57,633 bases of DNA from CALROG01 sp943369755 (lineage in GTDB: Bacteria; Pseudomonadota; Gammaproteobacteria; Burkholderiales; Burkholderiaceae_C). Position 1 is the stretch's first letter, and each line of letters opens with the position of its first letter. Below the pieces are notes generated by a model, which worked only from the letters and a program-made list of their open reading frames with translations, had not been told where the DNA came from and ran no database searches. The position numbers were made by a program, and so were the translations under genes. The stretch lies in NCBI GenBank assembly GCA_943369755.1, contig CALROG020000027.1:1-57633 (forward strand), in the 5' to 3' direction. This document shows positions 6,509 through 14,498 of this stretch, one piece after another.

Positions 6509-7680
6509 CGCGCACGCTGCACCTGGCCGAACAACTGATCGCGTGCCAATCGGTCACACCGCAGGACGGCGGCTGCCAGCAAATCATTGCCCAGCGGCTG
6601 GCCGCATTGGGCTTTGCCTGCGAAACCATCGTCAGCGGGCCAGCCGACTTCCGCGTCACCAATTTATGGGCAAAACGGGCTGCAGCCCGCGTAGATGCTG
6701 CGGGAGCCACTACAAAAACAATAGCATTCGCCGGCCACACCGACGTTGTACCCACCGGTCCATTGGCGCAATGGAGCAGCCCGCCCTTCACCCCAACGCA
6801 CCGTGACGGCAAGCTCTACGGGCGCGGCGCGAGCGACATGAAAACCTCGCTCGCAGCGTTTGTGGTGGCGATAGAGGAATTCCTGGGCGCCAACCCTGAC
6901 CCGGCACTCAACATCGCCCTGCTGCTGACCAGCGACGAAGAAGGCCCGGCGAACGACGGCACAGTGGTGGTCTGCAATGCGCTGAAAGCCCGCGGCGAAA
7001 CACTGGACTACTGCATCGTGGGCGAGCCCACCTCGGTGCAGCGCACCGGCGACATGATCAAAAACGGCCGCCGCGGCACCATGAGCGGCAAGCTCACCGT
7101 CAGGGGAATCCAGGGCCATATTGCCTACCCGCAACTGGCGCGCAACCCGATCCATCAGGCGGCCCCGGCCCTGGCCGAACTGGTGACGATCGAATGGGAC
7201 CAGGGCAACGCTTTCTTTCCGCCCACCAGCTGGCAAGTGAGCAACATCCACGGCGGCACCGGTGCCAGCAACGTGATTCCTGGCGACCTGGTCATTGACT
7301 TCAACTTTCGCTTCAGCACAGAGTCCACGCCCCAGGGCTTGCAACAGCGCGTGAAGGCCGTGCTGGACCGCCATGGGCTGGACTACGCGCTGCAATGGAC
7401 GGTCGGCGGCCTGCCCTTTCTGACCACGCCGGGCGAACTGGTGCACGCAGTGCAAGCCGCCATCCTGGCCGAGACCGGCATCACCACAGAACTGTCCACC
7501 ACGGGTGGCACCAGCGACGGCCGCTTCATTGCCCAGATCTGCCCGCAAACCATTGAGTGCGGCCCGCCCAACGCCACCATCCACAAAATTGATGAGCACC
7601 TGGCGGTCGCCGATATCGAGCCGCTAAAGAACATCTACCGGCGTACGCTGGAAAACCTCAACGCGAAGCTGAGCCAGTGA
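6505..7680 (+). CDS. dapE: succinyl-diaminopimelate desuccinylase
   Basis: A dinuclear zinc M20-family hydrolase that removes succinate from N-succinyl-L,L-DAP. Metal and catalytic motifs are present: AGHTDVVPTG, GRGASDMK, TSDEEGPA (catalytic Glu) and the C-terminal TIHKIDEHL. At 391 residues it is about 12-15 longer than usual. The extra segment (near residues 56-74, KRAAARVDAAGATTKTI) is encoded by a family A repeat that entered in frame before the first metal ligand. The ATG overlaps the pilU stop (ATGA) and the dapE stop overlaps the GTG of prmB, so the genes are probably translationally coupled. Confidence 0.95.
   Translation: MTRTLHLAEQLIACQSVTPQDGGCQQIIAQRLAALGFACETIVSGPADFRVTNLWAKRAAARVDAAGATTKTIAFAGHTDVVPTGPLAQWSSPPFTPTHRDGKLYGRGASDMKTSLAAFVVAIEEFLGANPDPALNIALLLTSDEEGPANDGTVVVCNALKARGETLDYCIVGEPTSVQRTGDMIKNGRRGTMSGKLTVRGIQGHIAYPQLARNPIHQAAPALAELVTIEWDQGNAFFPPTSWQVSNIHGGTGASNVIPGDLVIDFNFRFSTESTPQGLQQRVKAVLDRHGLDYALQWTVGGLPFLTTPGELVHAVQAAILAETGITTELSTTGGTSDGRFIAQICPQTIECGPPNATIHKIDEHLAVADIEPLKNIYRRTLENLNAKLSQ
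6671..6726 (+). repeat. dispersed hairpin repeat copy 2 (family A) inside dapE
   Basis: A copy with TGCAGCCCGC, a variable loop, then GCGGGAGCCACTACAAAAA and ATAGCA. CCCGC/GCGGG pairs perfectly and TGCAG/CTACA pairs except at one base. It is in the same orientation as dapE and is translated as Ala-Ala-Ala-Arg plus Gly-Ala-Thr-Thr. Confidence 0.85.
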
Positions 7681-8552
7681 CGGTGATCGAACTGATCGAG
7701 GCGGGCGCAAAGCAGCTCGCCGACGCGGGTGTGGCCTTTGGCCACGGCACGACCAACGCCTTTGACGAGTCGGCCTGGCTGGTGTTGTGGTCGCTCGGGT
7801 TGCCGCTGGACGACCTTGATTCAGTGGCAAATCAGGCTGTAGCCCGCGCCGATCAAGCGCGAGCCACTACACTTTTTGTAGCGCGCATCGAGTCACGCAA
7901 GCCCGCCGCCTACCTGACCCAGGAGGCCTGGCTGCAAGGCGTGCCGTTTTATGTCGATGAGCGCGCCATCGTGCCGCGCAGCTTGATTGCCGAACTGATC
8001 GTAGACGCCAGTTTTGACTACTGGCTGGGCGCGCAAACCCACAATGTGCTCGACCTGTGTACCGGCAATGCCAGTCTGGCCGTGCTAGCCGCCATGACCT
8101 GGCCCGAGGTACGGGTCGACGCCAGCGACCTGTCGGTTGACGCGCTGGCGGTGGCCCGCATCAACGTACAGCGCCACGGCTTGCAAGACCGCATCACCCT
8201 GATCGAGTCTGATGGCCTGGGGGCCGTGCGTGGCCCCTATGAGCTGATTTTGTGCAACCCGCCCTACGTCAATGCCCAAAGCATGGCCGCCCTGCCCGCT
8301 GAGTATCAGGCTGAGCCGGTGCTGGCGCTGGCCGGTGGTGCCGACGGCATGGACTTCATCCGCAAGCTGCTGCGCAGCGCCCCTGCCCACATGAGTGAGG
8401 GCGGCGTGCTGGTGCTGGAAATCGGTAACGAGCGGGCCCACTTTGAAGCCGCATTCCCGCACCTTGAAGCCATCTGGCTTGAAACCAGCGCCGGTGAAGA
8501 CCAGGTGCTGCTGCTACCGCGTGAAGCGCTGGCTTTAACTTTTCCCCAATGA
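7677..8552 (+). CDS. prmB: ribosomal protein L3 N5-glutamine methyltransferase
   Basis: An S-adenosylmethionine-dependent methyltransferase of 291 residues that modifies a glutamine of ribosomal protein L3. The catalytic NPPYV motif is at about 194-198 and the SAM-binding region is VLDLCTGNASLAVLAA. The helical N-terminal domain contains DESAWLVLWSLGLPL. The start is a GTG at 7677 overlapping the dapE stop (GTGA), and the stop overlaps the next ATG (ATGA). A family A repeat is translated as about 18 residues (NQAVARADQARATTLFVAR) in the linker between the N-terminal domain and the SAM domain. Confidence 0.93.
   Translation: MTVIELIEAGAKQLADAGVAFGHGTTNAFDESAWLVLWSLGLPLDDLDSVANQAVARADQARATTLFVARIESRKPAAYLTQEAWLQGVPFYVDERAIVPRSLIAELIVDASFDYWLGAQTHNVLDLCTGNASLAVLAAMTWPEVRVDASDLSVDALAVARINVQRHGLQDRITLIESDGLGAVRGPYELILCNPPYVNAQSMAALPAEYQAEPVLALAGGADGMDFIRKLLRSAPAHMSEGGVLVLEIGNERAHFEAAFPHLEAIWLETSAGEDQVLLLPREALALTFPQ
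7828..7883 (+). repeat. dispersed hairpin repeat copy 3 (family A) inside prmB
   Basis: A copy with CTGTAGCCCGCGCC, then GCGCGAGCCACTACA and GTAGCG. TGTAG/CTACA pairs perfectly. It lies in the sense orientation of prmB and is read in the same frame as the dapE copy (Ala-Val-Ala-Arg), which avoids the CTG-TAG frame. Confidence 0.85.
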
Positions 8553-10489
8553 TTACTCTCAAGAACGTCGTCCTGCGCCGCAGCGCCAAAGTGCTGCTCA
8601 ACGGTGCCAATGTCACCATCAACCCTGGCGAAAAAGTCGGCCTGGTGGGGCGCAATGGTGCCGGCAAGTCCAGCCTGTTCGGGCTGTTCAATGGTTCATT
8701 GCATGAAGACGGCGGCGACTTTTACGTGCCCAAACAGTGGCGCATGGCGCAAGTCGCGCAGGACATGCCCGAGACCGAAGAATCGGCCACCGACTTCGTG
8801 GTCGGCGGCGACACCCGCCTGCTGGAGCTGCGCCAGACGCTGGCCGCCATTGAAGCCGCCTACGAATCCAACCCCGATGACGCCGACATCGGCATGGAGC
8901 TGGCGCATGCCTACACCGACCTGGCCGACGCCGGCGAGCACGACGCGGTGCCACGGGCCCAGGCCCTGATTCTGGGGCTGGGCTTCAAGTCCAGCGAGCT
9001 GGACGAGCCGGTCAACAGCTTCTCGGGCGGCTGGCGCATGCGCCTGCAACTGGCCCGGGCACTGATGTGCCCCAGTGACTTGCTGTTGCTGGACGAGCCC
9101 ACCAACCACCTGGACCTGGACGCCCTGGTGTGGCTGGAAGCCTGGCTTCAGAAGTACGCAGGCACCATGATCGTCATCAGCCACGACCGCGAATTTCTGG
9201 ACGCCGTGACCAACGTCACGTTGCACATCGCCACGGCACAGCTGACCCGCTATGGCGGCAACTACAGCGCCTTTGAAACACTGCGCGCCGAGCAAATGGC
9301 GTTGCAGCAAACCGCGTATTCCAAGCAGCAAGACAAAATCGCCCACCTGCAAAAGTTCATTGACCGCTTCAAGGCCAAAGCCAGCAAGGCCAAGCAGGCG
9401 CAAAGCCGGGTCAAGGCGCTGGAGCGCATGGAAAAAGTGGCCCCGTTGCTGGCCGAGGCGGATTTCACCTTTGAATTCAAGGAGCCCGGCAACATCCCCA
9501 ACCCGATGCTGTCAATCACCGGTGCCAGCTTTGGCTACCAGGTGGAAGACGCCGCGCCCAAGATCATCCTGACGGGGGTGAACCGTTCCGTCCAGGGCGG
9601 CCAGCGCATCGGCATTCTGGGTGCCAACGGGCAGGGCAAATCGACCCTGGTCAAGACCATTGCCCGCGAAATGGGCGCGCTGGCCGGCACCGTGACCGAG
9701 GGCAAGGGCCTGAACATTGGCTACTTTGCGCAACAAGAGCTGGACGTGCTGCGCCCGCAAGACAACCCGCTGGAGCACATGGTGCGCCTGGCCCGCGAGC
9801 TGGGCAGCGCCGTAAAAGAAAGCACCGGTGAACAGGCCCTGCGCGGCTTCCTGGGCAGCTTCAATTTCAGCGGCGACATGGTCAAGCAGGCGGTGGGCAC
9901 CATGAGCGGTGGCGAAAAAGCCCGGCTGGTGCTGGCCATGATGGTTTGGCAGCGCCCCAACCTGCTGCTGCTGGACGAACCCACCAACCACCTGGACCTG
10001 GCCACCCGCGAGGCGCTGGCAGTAGCCCTGAACGAGTTTGAAGGCACCCTGATGCTGGTCAGCCATGACCGCGCTTTGCTGCGTTCCGTGTGCGACGAAT
10101 TCTGGCTGGTGGGCCGAGGCGCGGTAACCGACTTTGACGGCGACCTTGACGACTACCAGCGCTACCTGCTGGACGAAGCCAAGCGCCAGCGCGAAGAAGC
10201 CAAAGAAGCGGCACAGACCGCTGCCGCGCCAGCGGTGCCAGTGGCGCGACCGCAAGCCGCGACCCAGCTAAAACCTGTCAAGCGCGAGCTGGAGCAAACC
10301 GAAAAGCGCATGGCGACCCTGAACGAAGAAAAAGCGGCAATTGAAGCGCGCTTGACAACGCCCCTGAGCCCCGCCGACATGGCGGCTGGCGGCAAACGCC
10401 TGAAAGCCGTGGGGGATGAGCTGCACGCGCTGGAAGAACGCTGGCTGGAGCTGTCAGGCCAGCTTGAAGCGGCCACAGCAAGCGCTTGA
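8549..10489 (+). CDS. yheS: ABC-F family ATPase, YheS-like
   Basis: A soluble twin-ABC protein of 646 residues with no membrane segments. ABC-F proteins act on the ribosome. The first cassette has GRNGAGKS (near 35-42), FSGGWRMR and LDEPTNHLDL. The second has GANGQGKST (near 358-366), MSGGEKAR and LDEPTNHLDL. A charged interdomain linker (KASKAKQAQSRVKALERME) and a C-terminal coiled coil after an Ala/Pro segment are visible. The N-terminus (INPGEKVGLVGRNGAGKSS) is closest to YheS. It overlaps prmB by ATGA, which fits a shared role around the ribosome. Confidence 0.9.
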   Translation: MITLKNVVLRRSAKVLLNGANVTINPGEKVGLVGRNGAGKSSLFGLFNGSLHEDGGDFYVPKQWRMAQVAQDMPETEESATDFVVGGDTRLLELRQTLAAIEAAYESNPDDADIGMELAHAYTDLADAGEHDAVPRAQALILGLGFKSSELDEPVNSFSGGWRMRLQLARALMCPSDLLLLDEPTNHLDLDALVWLEAWLQKYAGTMIVISHDREFLDAVTNVTLHIATAQLTRYGGNYSAFETLRAEQMALQQTAYSKQQDKIAHLQKFIDRFKAKASKAKQAQSRVKALERMEKVAPLLAEADFTFEFKEPGNIPNPMLSITGASFGYQVEDAAPKIILTGVNRSVQGGQRIGILGANGQGKSTLVKTIAREMGALAGTVTEGKGLNIGYFAQQELDVLRPQDNPLEHMVRLARELGSAVKESTGEQALRGFLGSFNFSGDMVKQAVGTMSGGEKARLVLAMMVWQRPNLLLLDEPTNHLDLATREALAVALNEFEGTLMLVSHDRALLRSVCDEFWLVGRGAVTDFDGDLDDYQRYLLDEAKRQREEAKEAAQTAAAPAVPVARPQAATQLKPVKRELEQTEKRMATLNEEKAAIEARLTTPLSPADMAAGGKRLKAVGDELHALEERWLELSGQLEAATASA

Positions 10490-10534
10490 CCCTGCACCCG
10501 ACCCGGATGCCCCTGCGGGCGCTACATTGCCACC

Positions 10535-11044
10535 ATGCCCACCGCCTTGCAGATCGCTGAAGGAAACGACGCCCTCGCTGCTGCCGTGCGGCGCAGCCGC
10601 GCCCTGCTGCACCGTCGCGCGCTGGTGGCCGCTGCCGCCGGGGCAGTGCCGGTGCCGGGCTTTGACTGGGCTGTGGACGCGGCACTGCTGTCACGCCTGG
10701 TGCCCGCCATCAACGCCCAGTTTGGCCTGACGCCGCTGCAACTGGACAGCCTGACACCCAACAAGCGCGAGCAGGTGCAAAAAGCCACCGCCATGGTCGG
10801 CTCGATGCTGATTGGCAAACTGATCACGCGCGACCTGGTGCTGCGTGCGGCCAAGGCAGTCGGGGTGCGCCTGAGCGCAGCGCAAGCGGCCAAATTCGTC
10901 CCGTTGGCCGGCCAGGCGGTGTCGGCCCTGATGGGCTACACCACGATCCGCTACCTGGGTGAACAGCACATCAAAGACTGCGTCCAGGTGGCAAAAATGG
11001 TGGGGCTGGCGCTGCCAGCGCCCGAGCCAAAGAAAAGGGCCTGA
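10535..11044 (+). CDS. conserved protein of unknown function, EcsC/DUF697-like
   Basis: A 169-residue protein, mostly helical, with two Ala/Gly-rich hydrophobic stretches (near 28-45 and 118-135) and the phrase PVPGFDWAVDAALLSRLVPA. These features recall the hydrophobic helices of DUF697-type proteins, but I cannot assign a family firmly. ATG at 10535 follows the ABC-F gene by 45 bp. The C-terminus ends in basic residues (EPKKRA) and the stop is inside the terminator hairpin. It may be the last gene of the dapC-to-yheS transcription unit. Confidence 0.7.
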   Translation: MPTALQIAEGNDALAAAVRRSRALLHRRALVAAAAGAVPVPGFDWAVDAALLSRLVPAINAQFGLTPLQLDSLTPNKREQVQKATAMVGSMLIGKLITRDLVLRAAKAVGVRLSAAQAAKFVPLAGQAVSALMGYTTIRYLGEQHIKDCVQVAKMVGLALPAPEPKKRA

Positions 11045-11060
11045 TCAAACGATCAGGCCC
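11037..11060. terminator. bidirectional rho-independent terminator
   Basis: GGGCCTGATC and GATCAGGCCC form a perfect 10-bp stem with a 4-base loop. The minus strand has the better T tract (TTTTCTTT), so it probably ends the tRNA-Lys transcript. On the plus strand it closes the gene at 10535, whose TGA lies in the stem. Confidence 0.8.
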
Positions 11061-11068
11061 TTGCGGAT

Positions 11069-11144
11069 TGGTGGGACGTGCGGGGGTCGAACCCACGACA
11101 AACGGATTAAAAGTCCGCTGCTCTACCAACTGAGCTAACGTCCC
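11069..11144 (-). tRNA. tRNA-Lys (anticodon TTT)
   Basis: A 76-nt cloverleaf with an encoded CCA end. The acceptor GGGACGT pairs with ACGTCCC. The D arm is GCTCAGTTGGTAGAGC, the anticodon loop reads CTTTTAA with TTT at the anticodon, and the T arm has GGTTCGACC. It is followed by a strong terminator on the same strand. Confidence 0.97.
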
Positions 11145-11192
11145 GGTTTTTTTGCTGCGCCCTGATTTGGAAGCAAGGTGCAAAGCCTGCGA

Positions 11193-12002
11193 TTATAGCG
11201 TGACTGCGCCACCATTTTGGCGCGCCAGTTTGTCCAGCACCCAGCCAGCGGCGCATTGGCCAAAGGTTGCCGTGACGCTGACCACCGAGCCATAACCGTG
11301 GCAGTTAAGACTGCCGTCGCCCTCCAGCGCGCAAGACGGGTCCGGTGGTTCCACGGCCTCAGGGCTGAACACACAGGCCACGCCAAGGGTCTTGCCCTCG
11401 CGCGGCGCGCCGTGCGCCTTGCGCAGCTGGTTGCGAAGCTGGGCCAGTAATGGGTCGTGGGTGGCACGTGACAGGTCATCAATGTTCACCAGGTGGGCCA
11501 GCCGCTTGCCGCCCGCCGCCCCCACTGAAATGAACAACGACTGCTGGGCCCGGGCCCAGGCCGCCATGGCCACTTTGGCCTTGACCTGGTCGCAGGCATC
11601 GATCACTGCGTCTACACCGGCGGGCAGCAGGCCCGGCCAGTTGCCCGGTTCCACGAATTCGTCCACCGCGGTGACGCGGCAGGCCGGGTTGATTTGCATG
11701 ATGCGCTCGCCCATCGCCAGTACCTTGGCCTGGCCTACAGTGCTGTCCAGCGCGTGTATTTGCCGGTTGATGTTGGATTCAGCCACATGGTCCATGTCCA
11801 CCAGGGTCAGTTGCCCGACGCCGCTGCGGGCCAGCGCTTCTGCCGCCCAGGAACCGACACCCCCGATGCCGATCACGGCCACATGGGCACCGCGGATGCC
11901 GGCCGCCCCCGCCACCCCGTACAGGCGTTCCAACCCGCCAAAACGCCGGTGCAGGTCGGGCGCGGTGGCAATGGACGTCAAGCCATGTGCTCCAGCCGCC
12001 AC
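11193..12002 (-). CDS. tcdA: tRNA threonylcarbamoyladenosine dehydratase
   Basis: An E1-like ThiF/MoeB-fold enzyme of 269 residues that uses ATP to cyclise t6A to ct6A at position 37 of ANN-decoding tRNAs. The nucleotide-binding GIGGVGSWAAEALARSG is near residue 45. NINRQIHALDSTVGQAK and DACDQVKAK are typical of TcdA/CsdL, and the zinc CxxC pairs of MoeB are absent as expected. The ATG start overlaps the end of the YeeE gene by 25 bp; a TTG at 11981 would nearly remove that overlap. It lies next to tRNA-Lys(TTT), a tRNA that carries t6A, though the neighbourhood may be coincidence. Confidence 0.9.
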   Translation of the reverse strand: MAAGAHGLTSIATAPDLHRRFGGLERLYGVAGAAGIRGAHVAVIGIGGVGSWAAEALARSGVGQLTLVDMDHVAESNINRQIHALDSTVGQAKVLAMGERIMQINPACRVTAVDEFVEPGNWPGLLPAGVDAVIDACDQVKAKVAMAAWARAQQSLFISVGAAGGKRLAHLVNIDDLSRATHDPLLAQLRNQLRKAHGAPREGKTLGVACVFSPEAVEPPDPSCALEGDGSLNCHGYGSVVSVTATFGQCAAGWVLDKLARQNGGAVTL

Positions 12003-13093
12003 ATCTGGTACTTGAGCGCCGCCACAGCGCCGGCAATGATGGCGGCCACGGCTATAAAGCTGACGGCACTCAAGGTAGAGATGCCGCTGAGCCCCTGGCC
12101 CACGGTGCAGCCCATGGCTGTGACCCCACCCACACCCATGAGCGTGCCGCCCACCAGGTGGTTGGCCACGTCTTCGGTGCTGCCAAAGCCCTCCCAGCGA
12201 AAACTGCGGCCCGCCAGCGCCGCCGCCGCCGACCCCGCAATCACACCCAGCACCGAGACAATGCCAATGGTCAGAACTTTTGATTTGTCACTGAAAAACA
12301 TCAACCAGTCCAGCGTGTAGGCCAGTGGCGCAGTAAAACTCAGCGCCTCGGCCCGCCCGGAGTTGGTTGCAAGATAGGTGGCTTCCAGTGTTTCGGGGTG
12401 TTCGGCCACAAAACCAAGCCTGCCACTAAGCCACCACATGGCCACCACCACGGCACCAATGCCAAGGCCGGCCAGCAGGTTGTCGAGCTTGCGAAATTCC
12501 CGGCCTGCCAGCGCCCACACCATCAGGGCGCCGCCCACCAGCGTGGCCAGCCCCAGCCATGCCAGCCCGGCCTTGATGCCAAAAACGGCTGCAGCCCACG
12601 CGGGTAATGCGGTACCCGCTACCATTTCGATAGCAACGCGGTCAACGGTAGAGACACGCAGCACACCGGTAACGCCCCTTAATGTGGCAAACGCCGCAAG
12701 CCCCATGACGATGAAAACCACCAGCGACTTCAGGCTCCCGCCCCCAATACGCACCAGCGTCTTGCTGCCACAACCCGACGCCAGCACCATGCCAAAACCA
12801 AACATCGCCCCGCCAACGGCAGCCGACAGCCAGATCAGACGGTTGCCTGCGTAAAGGGTTTTGGAAGGATCGATCTGGCCGGTGGCCACCAGCGCGGCAA
12901 AGCCCAGCATGGCCACACCAACCGCCAGGCCCCACTGGCGCATGCGGGTCCAGTCGCCCATGTTGACCACATCGCTGACGGCCCCCATGGTGCAAAAGTG
13001 GGTGCGCTGGGCAATGGCCCCGAAACAGGCCGAGATGAAGAAGCTGCCCCACAACAGGGTGGTGGTGAGCGATGAGAGTTCAGATGCTTGCAT
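11978..13093 (-). CDS. YeeE/YedE family sulfur-compound transporter
   Basis: A 371-residue membrane protein with about nine or ten hydrophobic segments. It has the conserved cysteine loops of the YeeE/YedE (TsuA) family: HFCTMGAVSD (near 32-41), ASGCGSKTLVRIGGG (near 105) and AMGCTVGQGLSG (near 335). The Escherichia/Spirochaeta family member imports thiosulfate; the substrate here is inferred. It overlaps tcdA downstream. A family A repeat is read antisense in its middle (AIEMVAGTALPAWAAAVFG), within a loop or membrane edge. No sulfur-transfer protein (YeeD/TusA) is adjacent. Confidence 0.88.
   Translation of the reverse strand: MQASELSSLTTTLLWGSFFISACFGAIAQRTHFCTMGAVSDVVNMGDWTRMRQWGLAVGVAMLGFAALVATGQIDPSKTLYAGNRLIWLSAAVGGAMFGFGMVLASGCGSKTLVRIGGGSLKSLVVFIVMGLAAFATLRGVTGVLRVSTVDRVAIEMVAGTALPAWAAAVFGIKAGLAWLGLATLVGGALMVWALAGREFRKLDNLLAGLGIGAVVVAMWWLSGRLGFVAEHPETLEATYLATNSGRAEALSFTAPLAYTLDWLMFFSDKSKVLTIGIVSVLGVIAGSAAAALAGRSFRWEGFGSTEDVANHLVGGTLMGVGGVTAMGCTVGQGLSGISTLSAVSFIAVAAIIAGAVAALKYQMWRLEHMA
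12581..12636 (+). repeat. dispersed hairpin repeat copy 4 (family A) inside yeeE-like gene
   Basis: A copy with GGCTGCAGCCCACGCGGGTA and GGTACCCGCTACC plus ATAGCAA. GCGGGTA/TACCCGC forms a 7-bp stem. It is antisense to the gene and keeps the frame open. Confidence 0.8.
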
Positions 13094-13123
13094 CCGCCGA
13101 TTTTAGGCGGCACACGCAAGGCA

Positions 13124-13927
13124 CTAGCGCAGCCGGGTCAACCGATCTTTGGCCGCCCCCGCCGCTTCCGACTGCGGGTAGGCCTTGATCAGGTCTTCCA
13201 GCGTTTTGCGCGCTGCGCGCGGGTCTTTCAGCTCGATCTGGCAATTGGCGATGGACAGCACGGCTTCCGGGGCCCGCAAGTGCTCTGGCGCGCGCACCAG
13301 CAGCGCACGGAAGTTGGCAATGGCGCCGGCGTAGTCGCGCGTGGCGTACTGGGCATTGCCAAGCCAGAACAACGCCGACGGCTGGTAGCCGCTTTGCGGG
13401 TAGCGTTTGACGAAGTCAGAAAACGCCACCGCAGCAGGTGCAAATTCTCCCTTGCGGAACACCGCCAACGCGGAGTCAAAGTCGCGCTTTTCATTGGGCT
13501 CAACCAAAAAGTCCTGCCCATCGGCATTGACCTTGATCGGCTCGAACTTGCGCAACCGCTCGTCCACACCCAGCACCAGATCTTTCTGGCGTTGCTGGAC
13601 TTCACTCAATGCGCGGGCCGCCTGCTCTTGCTGGCCGCGCGAGGCCGCCAGCTCGCTGCGCAGGGTCTCGATCTGGTTCTGCAAATCCAGCAAGCTGCGT
13701 CGCAGCAGCACGTTTTCTTCACTGGCGCGCCTGACTTCGTCAGCCAGCTTCTGGGTGCCGAGCTCTGCCGCCAGACGGTTGGCATCTACCTTCTGGCGCA
13801 AATCCAGAATGGCCTTGCGCGCCTCCTCGTCGTCAAACAAGCCCGCGTGTGCCAGCGGCGACGCCAGGCCCAGCACCAGAACGAGCGCTGCCGAAGTCAG
13901 CGCAATGGTTGCCTTGACGCAGGCCAT
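13124..13927 (-). CDS. cpoB: Tol-Pal system TPR protein CpoB (YbgF)
   Basis: A 267-residue periplasmic protein that coordinates peptidoglycan synthesis with outer-membrane constriction in Enterobacteria. A signal peptide ends near residue 28 (PLAHA). A coiled coil (about 40-125, heptad Leu/Glu/Gln-rich) mediates trimerisation in homologues. Tetratricopeptide repeats fill 145-265 (SALFWLGNAQYATRDYAGAI). Its ATG overlaps the pal stop (ATGA), so it is the last gene of tolB-pal-cpoB. It is separated from the YeeE gene by 30 bp. Confidence 0.93.
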   Translation of the reverse strand: MACVKATIALTSAALVLVLGLASPLAHAGLFDDEEARKAILDLRQKVDANRLAAELGTQKLADEVRRASEENVLLRRSLLDLQNQIETLRSELAASRGQQEQAARALSEVQQRQKDLVLGVDERLRKFEPIKVNADGQDFLVEPNEKRDFDSALAVFRKGEFAPAAVAFSDFVKRYPQSGYQPSALFWLGNAQYATRDYAGAIANFRALLVRAPEHLRAPEAVLSIANCQIELKDPRAARKTLEDLIKAYPQSEAAGAAKDRLTRLR

Positions 13928-14475
13928 CAGCGGTACGAGATCTCGGCGCGGCGGTTTTGCGCCATCGCAGCCTCGGTGGTTCCTGCCATGGCCTGCTTTT
14001 CCTTGCCAAAACTCACTGCCTCGACCTGGCTGTCCGGCACGCCCAGCAGGCCCAGCGCGCGGCGCACCGCCTCGGACCGCTTCTGGCCCAGTGCCAGGTT
14101 GTACTCACGGCCGCCGCGTTCGTCGGTGTGGCCTTCCAGCACCACCTTGCGCGCAGCGTTGGCCTTGAGAAAGCGGGAATGGGCTTCTATCAGCGCCTGA
14201 AACTCCGGCTTGATGACGAAGCTGTCGTAGTCAAAATACACGATGCGGGCCACGCCGACAGGGCCCACGCCGGGCTGGGCAACCCCGCTCAGATCAACCG
14301 CCGCCACATTGCTTTGGGTTGCGGCACCGGTGTTGGCCCCTGAAGTGACGGGGCTGGGTGGCACCACCTTCTGGCCGCTTTTGTCTTCCACCGGCACCTC
14401 GTCCAGCTTCACACCGGAGCCGCAGCCCGCAAGCAAAACGGCCAGCAAGCCTGCAACCAAAATCTGTCGGTTCAT
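13927..14475 (-). CDS. pal: peptidoglycan-associated lipoprotein
   Basis: An outer-membrane lipoprotein of 182 residues that binds peptidoglycan and TolB. The lipobox LLAGC places the acylated Cys at residue 18. The OmpA-like C-terminal domain has the peptidoglycan-binding run EGHTDERGGREYNLALGQKR and the following RSEAVRRAL. The ATG at 14473-14475 is preceded by an AGGAG ribosome-binding site. It lies 23 bp after tolB and overlaps cpoB, consistent with one operon. Confidence 0.96.
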   Translation of the reverse strand: MNRQILVAGLLAVLLAGCGSGVKLDEVPVEDKSGQKVVPPSPVTSGANTGAATQSNVAAVDLSGVAQPGVGPVGVARIVYFDYDSFVIKPEFQALIEAHSRFLKANAARKVVLEGHTDERGGREYNLALGQKRSEAVRRALGLLGVPDSQVEAVSFGKEKQAMAGTTEAAMAQNRRAEISYR

Positions 14476-14498
14476 TCTGAATACTCCTGAAAACGGGT

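Noticed and set aside
11069..13093. Genomic island inserted at tRNA-Lys
   Set aside because: No integrase, direct repeat of the tRNA end or odd gene content is visible on either side.
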